DNA of 64,000 nt from Flavivirga aquimarina. Lineage in GTDB: Bacteria; Bacteroidota; Bacteroidia; Flavobacteriales; Flavobacteriaceae. The position numbers and the translations under genes were made by a program. Under the pieces are notes generated by a model. The model made no database searches and was not told the DNA's origin. It saw nothing but the letters and a program-made list of their open reading frames with translations. Location of the stretch: assembly GCF_030540835.1 (NCBI RefSeq), contig NZ_JAUOEK010000117.1, positions 23,219 through 87,218 of the forward strand. The letters run 5' to 3'. Of the stretch, positions 59,501-64,000 are shown piece by piece. Every line of letters starts with the position of its first letter. Position 1 is the stretch's first letter.

Positions 59501-60337
59501 AATACTATTAATCATATTTATACTTATGAATTTCTGAATACCCAAATAGAAATGTTTTTAGGAATGCGAACTGGTGTTGCTAGAGCTAATCTATCACAAG
59601 AAAAAATTAAAAACATAAAAATACCTCTACCACCAAAAGACATTCAACAAAAAATAGTTAATGAAACCCAAGCAATAGACAAGGAAAAAGAAAAGGCAGT
59701 AAAACAAATTGAAAAAGCAAATGAATCAATTGAAGGTATTATAGAAAAAAGCCCAAAAGATAACCTAAAAAAGATAAGCGAAATAGCAAAAGTCAATCCA
59801 TCCAAAACCGAAATAAAAACCATAAATGATGACACAATTGTATCATTTGTTGAAATGGCATCAGTTAGTGATGAAGGATTTATATCCAATAAAGTTGATA
59901 AAAAGTTAGGAGAATTAAGAAAAGGCAGTTACAAATATTTCAAAGAAAATGATATCATTATTGCGAAAATCACGCCTTGTATGGAAAATGGAAAATGCGC
60001 TATTACTACAGGTTTAACAAATGATTTAGGTATGGGAAGCTCTGAATTTCACGTTTTTAGATTTGATGAAAGTAAAATATTAAAAGAATATGCTTTTGCG
60101 TTTTTAAATCGAGAAACTATGAGGAAAGAAGCAGAACAAAATATGACTGGATCAAGCGGTCACAGAAGAGTTCCAAGTTCGTTTTATGAAAGTTATAAAA
60201 TTCCAGTTCTACCAATTTCAGATCAAAAAGCAATAATAAAGAAATTAGAACAGCAAGAAAAAATAATAGAGAAAGCGAAAAAAGTTATTTCAACTATAGC
60301 AGAAAGGAAACAGGCGATTTTAAATAAATATTTATAA
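56531..60337 (+). CDS. Fused restriction-modification enzyme (type IIG-like: nuclease, N6-adenine methylase, two TRDs)
   Basis: A 1268-residue single-chain enzyme. The N-terminal nuclease has a PD-(D/E)xK core with D104 (KADILV) and E119-C-K121 (IIECKN). The methylase has motif I ACGSGHF (about 456-462) and the catalytic NPPY at 539-542, in the gamma order. The C-terminus contains two HsdS-like target recognition halves (about 890-1070, GSVYKTSSGGTPLS, and 1080-1265, SEIAKVNPSKTE), each with its conserved helix. All motifs look intact. The layout fits type IIG or a fused type I enzyme. The recognition site is unknown. It is preceded by a coupled XRE regulator and followed by the cassette array. 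Confidence 0.9.
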   Translation: MITTKNLKEVLENLGFSSKGDLFTKKFESFDCLLKVDFKKKAISYPENKGFKINDKTTCNFSSKENFVVLECVNRLLEQGYNPAHLELEPKWKVGHGASGGKADILVKDNKGKSLLIIECKNAGTEFTKHWNETLENGSQLFGYAQQERDASFLCLYASDLVDGKVQPNYRLITLQDNEQYLEDNPKLESFKDAKVREDLHKVWKNTYQKDYTTKGLFEKDIQAYNIGKKKYTIDDLSLIDSTTKQSKHHTFATILRKYNVSGRENAFDKLVNLFLCKIVDEKNNPNDLQFYWKGIAYDTPFELQDRLQKLYQTGMNIFLKEDVTYIDNQQIDKAFWAFKNDPDATRETIKSYFRQLKFFTNNDFAFIDVHNERLFYENAEVLIDIVRLFQDTKITSSSKNQFLGDMFENFLDGGVKQSEGQFFTPMPITRFIIQSLPLEQIINESQQIPKAIDYACGSGHFLNELASQMRPFIEENKEVSLEEYHKAIHGIEKEYRLSKVAKVSAFMYGQDNIDITYADALAKLDKFKANDYKILVANPPYSVKGFLGTIDQESKKNYALLDTLSSKQIPTNNSIECFFIERAKQMLGPNGVGAIIVPSSILSNTDSTYVETRGILLKYFDVIAIAEFGAGTFGKTGTNTVTLFLRRKGNEPEQAIHYQNRVNAWFGDDSKKQKVFDDQHFIENYCGHIDIDFEDYKTLLQGKPNKNLLSVDMFVEYKDDFNKLTSTKNKKKQASFKKLSKEDRQKELDEMFLKYLTKIEKEKLYYFVLASQNATEVVIIKAPSDSKANKIFLGYEWSGRKGDEGIKLYLDTDGTHLTPLYDEKSRNNKSKINNLIQQSFNNEPLVIDDNLKDFINLSSLTNILDFKRVDFSRQFSLTPKKIIQDYKTKFPLVKIGSVYKTSSGGTPLSSKKEYYDNGTIPWINSGEVKVGPINSTSNFITKKGLDNSSAKLFPKNTVLIAMYGATAGQVGYLTFEASTNQAICALLPNNTINHIYTYEFLNTQIEMFLGMRTGVARANLSQEKIKNIKIPLPPKDIQQKIVNETQAIDKEKEKAVKQIEKANESIEGIIEKSPKDNLKKISEIAKVNPSKTEIKTINDDTIVSFVEMASVSDEGFISNKVDKKLGELRKGSYKYFKENDIIIAKITPCMENGKCAITTGLTNDLGMGSSEFHVFRFDESKILKEYAFAFLNRETMRKEAEQNMTGSSGHRRVPSSFYESYKIPVLPISDQKAIIKKLEQQEKIIEKAKKVISTIAERKQAILNKYL

Positions 60338-60444
60338 AAGCCAACGCTTAATCGAAAGAAAATGAATAAATTAAAGGTCAGTTATAATCCGAAAAATTAG
60401 TGCGTAAAATCCGCTACTTTTCATATACAAGACCGTTACCTACC
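60338..60444 (+). repeat. attC-like site A (3' half clear)
   Basis: The right end is CAAGACCGTTACC with R'-like box GTTACCTACC at 60435-60444. The stretch TAATCCGAAAAATTAGTG (60385-60402) through to the box is homologous to the same part of site B (61311-61365). The left half (GCCAAC at 60340-60345) lacks a matching box before the restriction gene, so its status as a full site is uncertain. Confidence 0.55.
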
Positions 60445-60464
60445 ATTAGAAGAAACAGAATTCA

Positions 60465-61163
60465 ATGAATGAAATACAGGAAATCAAAAAAGAAATTGTT
60501 AAACGAGGAATTGAATTAAAAACAGGTGGATTTAGACCAACAAATTCAGAATCTGAAAGTTGGATTGGTAAAGTTTACTTATTTAAGGAGAATGAAGAAA
60601 TACCTAAAGATAACAACGGAGAATTAATGATTCCGTTATTTCAACTTTGTTTTGAGAACTTGCCTTTTATTCCAGAGATTTTTTCTAACACAAAAGCATT
60701 AACTGTTTTTATTTCAAGTGAATTACCTGTTGACTTAACTGAAAACGGGGAAAATTGGATGATTAGGGAATATAAAAAAGACGACAAATTAGTATTAAAA
60801 GAATTAACTAATACTGAATCTTTTTTAAAGGCTTTTCCATTAAAACCAGAAATTATTGAGGAAGATTATCCTGTTTGGGATGGTGGTGGATTATCTAGTG
60901 AGCAAGAAGATAAAATATTGGATTTAGAAAACTCAGGAGTCATTGAAGACTATTATGATATCACAGAAAATCAATATGGACACAAAATTGGAGGATATCC
61001 GAGTTTTTGCCAACCTGGAATTTACTTTGGAGAAGATTTTGAATTTGCTATCCAAATAGCCTCTGATGAAAAAGCTAATTTAAATATAGTTGATAGTGGA
61101 ACCATATTTTTAGCGAAAAATAGAAAAACTGAAGAATGGAAATACTATTATGATTTTTACTAA
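60465..61163 (+). CDS. Cassette gene 1: DUF1963-like protein
   Basis: A 232-residue soluble acidic protein. The C-terminal part HKIGGYPSFCQPG followed by EFAIQIASDEKANLNIVDSG and IFLAKNRKTEEWKYYYDF resembles DUF1963 (YwqG-like) proteins, which have no established function. No signal peptide or membrane helix. It is the only gene between the complementary boxes at 60435-60444 and 61170-61179, which define it as one mobile unit. Confidence 0.7.
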   Translation: MNEIQEIKKEIVKRGIELKTGGFRPTNSESESWIGKVYLFKENEEIPKDNNGELMIPLFQLCFENLPFIPEIFSNTKALTVFISSELPVDLTENGENWMIREYKKDDKLVLKELTNTESFLKAFPLKPEIIEEDYPVWDGGGLSSEQEDKILDLENSGVIEDYYDITENQYGHKIGGYPSFCQPGIYFGEDFEFAIQIASDEKANLNIVDSGTIFLAKNRKTEEWKYYYDFY

Positions 61164-61169
61164 AAAAAC

Positions 61170-61372
61170 GGTAGGTAACACGGTGTATAAAACATAGCTA
61201 ATAAATGCTAAACCGAAAGGTTTGTGTATATTTATAAAGTTCGCCAAATTTTTAATTTGGCTTTTAAATAGAGAAAAATTAAAAACAAAATATAAAAATT
61301 CGGCTCTGTGTTAATCCGAAAATGTAGTGTCTTTTTGTACGCTACGTTCCATACACAAGTCCGTTAGCACCA
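61170..61372 (+). repeat. attC-like site B
   Basis: R'' GGTAGGTAAC (61170-61179) is the exact complement of the box before cassette gene 1. L''-like CGGTGTATAA follows. The right end has CATACACAAGTCCG and the next R' GTTAGCACCA (61363-61372). Internal hairpins include GCCAAAT...ATTTGGC near 61243-61262 and GTAGTG...CGCTAC near 61324-61345. The gap contains no ORF. Confidence 0.7.
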
Positions 61373-61381
61373 ATTTGAAAA

Positions 61382-61879
61382 ATGAACATCGTAAAGCATT
61401 TAATATTCGGATTTTTAATAATGTTCTTTTCTTGTTCTGAACATTGTGTGGCTAAATACGAAATTGTTGACAAAAATCACGAAATCGGATTTTATAAATG
61501 GCAGAATAAAGCCGAAATCGAAACTGGAAAATTTGAAACGGAACGATACGTGAGAATTGACCTTGACCAAAGCGACGTTCAGATTGCGGACAAAGCTCTT
61601 TTAAAACACAAAGAATCTAAACCGAATCCAAAAAGTAGAATACTTAAAGAACTATGTGAATATAATATGCAACTTGGTGGAATTTTTGACAAAAAAACAG
61701 ACACAAAACTGATTTACATAAATTTCTTTTGCGGAGAGGATAACTTCTTTAATGAAAAAGACGATAGAGAATCTAATAGATTTTATGATGTTCGAGATGG
61801 TGGAGATTGTTATTTTCAAGGAGTTATAAATTCAAAAACATTGGAATTTAAAATAATAATGATAAACGGAGAAGCATAA
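61382..61879 (+). CDS. Cassette gene 2: small lipoprotein of unknown function
   Basis: A 165-residue protein with a lipoprotein signal (FGFLIMFFSCSE, Cys about residue 18). The mature part is charged and has no family I recognise. It starts 10 bp after the box GTTAGCACCA and its stop is 5 bp before the complementary TGGTGCTAAC (61884-61893). A single gene so closely fitted between boxes is the usual geometry of an integron cassette. Confidence 0.6.
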   Translation: MNIVKHLIFGFLIMFFSCSEHCVAKYEIVDKNHEIGFYKWQNKAEIETGKFETERYVRIDLDQSDVQIADKALLKHKESKPNPKSRILKELCEYNMQLGGIFDKKTDTKLIYINFFCGEDNFFNEKDDRESNRFYDVRDGGDCYFQGVINSKTLEFKIIMINGEA

Positions 61880-61883
61880 AAAC

Positions 61884-62138
61884 TGGTGCTAACAAAGATG
61901 TATAACCGCAATTACGGCGGATTCGACTACGTCCGAATCCACTCGGAATTGCAAACGTCAGTGCCAAACCGAAAAATAACGCATATTAACCCGTAACTGA
62001 CGGTTATACGAGACCGTCAGACTGTCTCAAAACCTCTTATTTTGGTTTTGGTATTCGGATAGGTATCTTTGAAAAATCTCAAATATGAGATTCTCAGAGA
62101 AGTAAAATTAGTTTTGAGACAGACTGCCGTTACCACAC
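61884..62138 (+). repeat. attC-like site C, interrupted by a MITE
   Basis: R'' TGGTGCTAAC (61884-61893), L''-like GATGTATAACCGC, and on the right GGTTATACGAGACCG. The site is then broken by the element 62018-62126. Removing that and one copy of CCGT restores GAGACCGTTACC, the expected end, with R' GTTACCACAC at 62129-62138. Strong internal hairpins (CGGATTCG...CGAATCC) lie in the middle. Confidence 0.7.
62018..62126. mobile_element. 109-bp MITE inserted in attC-like site C
   Basis: Terminal inverted repeats CAGACTGTCTCAAAAC (62018-62033) and its mate (62111-62126) match at 15 of 16 positions. Flanking CCGT at 62014-62017 and 62127-62130 is a 4-bp target duplication. It has no coding capacity. 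The ends resemble TIRs of transposons with GACTGTCTCAAAA termini; the parent element is not in the window. Confidence 0.75.
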
Positions 62139-62147
62139 ATTTGAGGA

Positions 62148-62678
62148 ATGACGAAAAAACAACGAAAAATATTCTATCCGACCATTTTCTTTCTTGGAGC
62201 GATTTTAATGGTTTGGCAAATAAAAATCTATAGGAATACTATTATTGATTTAGTAATTCCAATCGGAATTATATTGATTATCGCCATTATTGCATTTATT
62301 ATCGACTTTAAAAATTACAAAGCAACCTATAATTATAGTGGATTCGGACTTTTCCTCTATTCTATTATGCATTACATAATCGGTTTTGGATTTATTTTTT
62401 GCTCAGTTTTTATGCTTACTAACTACTATTTAGCTGACAAAACTGTAAAAACGGAATCTTTTAAAATTATTGACCGAACTTGGATTCAAGGTGGTGGAAC
62501 AAAATACCATTATGGAGAAAAATTACCTGTATTTACTATAAACTATAAGGGAAAAGAAAAAGAGTTGGTCTTCTTTGCACAAGATTTTGATAAAATGAAT
62601 TTCTATAATACTGTCGACTTTGAGACTAGAAAAGGCTTTTTTGGATTTGATATATTGGAAAATAAAAAACTTAATTAA
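62148..62678 (+). CDS. Cassette gene 3: membrane protein of unknown function
   Basis: A 176-residue protein with three hydrophobic segments (about 10-23, 32-50 and 66-91), then a soluble C-terminal part (SFKIIDRTWIQGGGTKYHYG, VFTINYKGKEKELVFF). I know no family for it; the TM-plus-beta layout resembles DUF3592-type proteins. It lies between GTTACCACAC (62129-62138) and GTGTGGTAAC (62684-62693), the third complementary box pair. Confidence 0.6.
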   Translation: MTKKQRKIFYPTIFFLGAILMVWQIKIYRNTIIDLVIPIGIILIIAIIAFIIDFKNYKATYNYSGFGLFLYSIMHYIIGFGFIFCSVFMLTNYYLADKTVKTESFKIIDRTWIQGGGTKYHYGEKLPVFTINYKGKEKELVFFAQDFDKMNFYNTVDFETRKGFFGFDILENKKLN

Positions 62679-62683
62679 AAAAC

Positions 62684-62823
62684 GTGTGGTAACAAAGTGC
62701 TAAAAAAAATACTATTTTTATTTCTTAATCGAAAGGTCTGTACTTATTTGCTTGCTTCTGATTTTCCTTCGGAAAATCACAGCTTACAAACCCGTACTTT
62801 CCTTACACGAAACGTTAGGCTAC
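62684..62823 (+). repeat. attC-like site D
   Basis: R'' GTGTGGTAAC (62684-62693) complements the box before cassette gene 3. CTTAATCGAAAGGTCTGTA in the middle is shared in part with sites A and B, and TTTTCCTTCGGAAAA is a hairpin. The right end is CTTACACGAAACG with R' GTTAGGC, matching the classical GTTRRRY consensus, inside GTTAGGCTAC (62814-62823). Confidence 0.7.
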
Positions 62824-62864
62824 ATTAAAAAAAACATCCGTAATAATTTGAATTTTTTTGATTA

Positions 62865-63545
62865 ATGAATCTGGAAAGTCACTATAAAAAACTTTATAAT
62901 GAATCAATAAGTAAAATCTCTTCCGAAAATTACGAAATTGATAATTTAATAGATTCTAACAAAGACAATAGGTTGGGAATAACACTTTTAATAAGACCTC
63001 CAACTGAAATAAAGAATAGAATACAGAAGTTTATTAAAGATATTAAGGAAATTGAACCGAATCAATATTTTTATCCAAATTCTGATATCCATATTACTGT
63101 TATGTCAATCATTTCTTGTTATGAAGGATTTGATATAAGTACGATTGATTTAGAAAAATATATTGAATTGACCAAAAAGTGTCTTATTGAAAAGAAAGAT
63201 TTAAATATATCTTTTAGAGGAATTACTGCCTCGACTTCTGGAATTATGATTCAGGGATTTATGGATAATAACGAACTAAATGAAATTAGAGACAGGTTAA
63301 GAAAAGAATTTAAAAACTCTAATTTAGAGCAAAGTTTAGACAAAAGGTATTCAATACAAACAGCTCACTCTACGATTGTGCGATTTAGAAAGGAATTAAG
63401 TCAAAAAAGGAAATTATTAGAATTTTTAGACGAAAATATTAATTACGAATTTGGAACTTTTAAAGTAAATGAATTTGAACTTGTTTATAACGATTGGTAT
63501 CAAAGAAAAAAATACGTGAAAGAAATACATAAATTTGTTACATGA
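62865..63545 (+). CDS. Cassette gene 4: 2H phosphoesterase / 2'-5' RNA ligase-like protein
   Basis: A 226-residue protein with two HxT/S motifs: H76-I-T78 in SDIHITVM and H168-S-T170 in TAHSTIVRF, the signature of 2H phosphoesterases (2'-5' RNA ligase superfamily), which act on 2',3'-cyclic or 2'-5'-linked phosphates. The N-terminal LGITLLIRPP strand also fits. The enzyme is intact. Superfamily members can degrade signalling oligonucleotides or repair RNA ends, so a phage-conflict role is possible but not shown. It is framed by GTTAGGCTAC and GTAGCCTAAC. Confidence 0.75.
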   Translation: MNLESHYKKLYNESISKISSENYEIDNLIDSNKDNRLGITLLIRPPTEIKNRIQKFIKDIKEIEPNQYFYPNSDIHITVMSIISCYEGFDISTIDLEKYIELTKKCLIEKKDLNISFRGITASTSGIMIQGFMDNNELNEIRDRLRKEFKNSNLEQSLDKRYSIQTAHSTIVRFRKELSQKRKLLEFLDENINYEFGTFKVNEFELVYNDWYQRKKYVKEIHKFVT

Positions 63546-63551
63546 AATAAC

Positions 63552-63580
63552 GTAGCCTAACAACGGTAACCGTTGCACAA
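63552..63580 (+). repeat. attC-like site E, 5' half
   Basis: R'' GTAGCCTAAC (63552-63561) complements the box at 62814-62823. It is followed by CAACGGT-A-ACCGTTG (63561-63575), a near-perfect 15-bp palindrome. The rest of the site is missing; the transposase-bearing sequence begins soon after. Confidence 0.6.
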
Positions 63581-63617
63581 GCCAATAAATTATAAAAAAC
63601 AGACTTCTATAACTGCC

Positions 63618-63642
63618 TTTTAAGGCAGTTTCTTTTTTTAGA
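63618..63642 (-). terminator. Hairpin downstream of the transposase gene
   Basis: The hairpin AACTGCCTTTTAAGGCAGTT (roughly 63611-63632) with T-rich sequence on its right lies at the 3' end of the transposase frame. On the + strand it has the look of a terminator; on the - strand it would end transposase mRNA. Confidence 0.35.
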
Positions 63643-64000
63643 TCGCTTTATAATTAGCTATTTTAAGGCTCCTTAAAAACAACTTTTCGAGCTTGTACAC
63701 ACTATTTTTTACTAAAAATAATAAAGCAAGCATCCCTGCTCCACTTTTCACCCTTTTTTGGGTGAATTTCAGGTACTTTTTCAGGTTATAAGCAATGGCG
63801 GATAGATGCATGACTTTGTTTGCCTGTTTTATTCCCAATGTATTTATTTTTCGAAGCCCAGAAACTGCGTAAGCGTTCCAAATACGGGTTCGACCGTACT
63901 TTGACGTTTGCCTTTCATATAGCTGCCTCTGGGGCTGTTCACTCGTGCATTATTACGTTCATACTCTTCTCTATAGAAAGTGACTGTAAATTTCTTCTCC
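63638..64000 (-). pseudogene. IS1182-type transposase, C-terminal part, frameshifted
   Basis: On the - strand the frame entering from the right edge reads GSYMKGKRQSTVEPVFGTL, then TQFLGFEK and a stop at 63844-63846. Shifting by one base near 63853-63857 restores RKINTLGIKQANKVMHLSA and IAYNLKKYLKF, ending at 63638. This is the C-terminal end of an IS1182-family DDE transposase (VEPVFGTL carries the catalytic Glu). A single-base deletion is the simplest cause. The 5' part lies beyond the window. It truncates the cassette array at site E. Confidence 0.75.

Noticed and set aside
60435..63561. Matched boxes around the four genes as terminal inverted repeats of four transposons
   Set aside because: The boxes differ from unit to unit, no transposase lies inside, no target duplications are seen, and the intergenic parts share sequence as attC sites would.

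Overview
The window is low-GC DNA from the chromosome of a flavobacterium (phylum Bacteroidota, most likely family Flavobacteriaceae). The evidence is the Bacteroidota-type gene blocks (bamD-rpoZ-coaBC-DUF4835-recN, a BatA-domain gene, DUF2279, the Bacteroidota form of RpoZ, a long GAPDH), -7 promoter boxes of the TAnnTTTG type, little sign of Shine-Dalgarno sequences, and dispersed palindromic repeats typical of the group. I see no tRNA, rRNA or CRISPR array.

Region 1 (1-9347) is an acquired defence island. It holds the 3' part of an SNF2-type helicase, a DUF4391 gene, a type III (beta-class) adenine methyltransferase and a type III restriction subunit, tightly packed on the + strand. Then come two overlapping small ORFs and an intact TIGR02757 gene on the - strand. 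Beside that lies a truncated, diverged 3' fragment of a second TIGR02757 gene on the + strand. The simplest reading is that the island brought its own copy of the gene it disrupted.

Region 2 (9374-55700) is core chromosome. It starts with a 161-bp palindromic repeat and secreted peptidases of families S10 and M61. A BatA-domain protein and a dihydroorotase homologue without its metal ligands follow. Next are an RprXY-like two-component system, a block GT2-YbbR-coaE, fabI, and the block bamD-rpoZ-coaBC-DUF4835-recN. Then come dapA, a 5'-nucleotidase split over two genes, ligA-prmC, ribD, dnaA, mltG, dapF, an HtrA protease, gap and trmD. A 16-bp palindrome has entered coaBC in frame.

Region 3 (about 55900-64000) is a second accessory zone. 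It begins with a remnant of a tyrosine recombinase C-terminus, then a small XRE regulator translationally coupled to a 1268-residue fused restriction-modification enzyme (nuclease, N6-adenine methylase, two specificity domains). Four single-gene units on the + strand follow. Each is bounded by a 10-bp box upstream (GTTACCTACC, GTTAGCACCA, GTTACCACAC, GTTAGGCTAC) and its exact reverse complement downstream, and adjoining intergenic segments share further stem-like sequence. This is the layout of integron cassettes (R' before the gene, R'' after it). I read it as an integrase-less, integron-like cassette array with divergent attC sites. The cargo is a DUF1963-like protein, a lipoprotein, a membrane protein and a 2H phosphoesterase. 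One attC core is interrupted by a 109-bp MITE with a 4-bp target duplication. The array ends at a frameshifted IS1182-type transposase that runs off the right edge.
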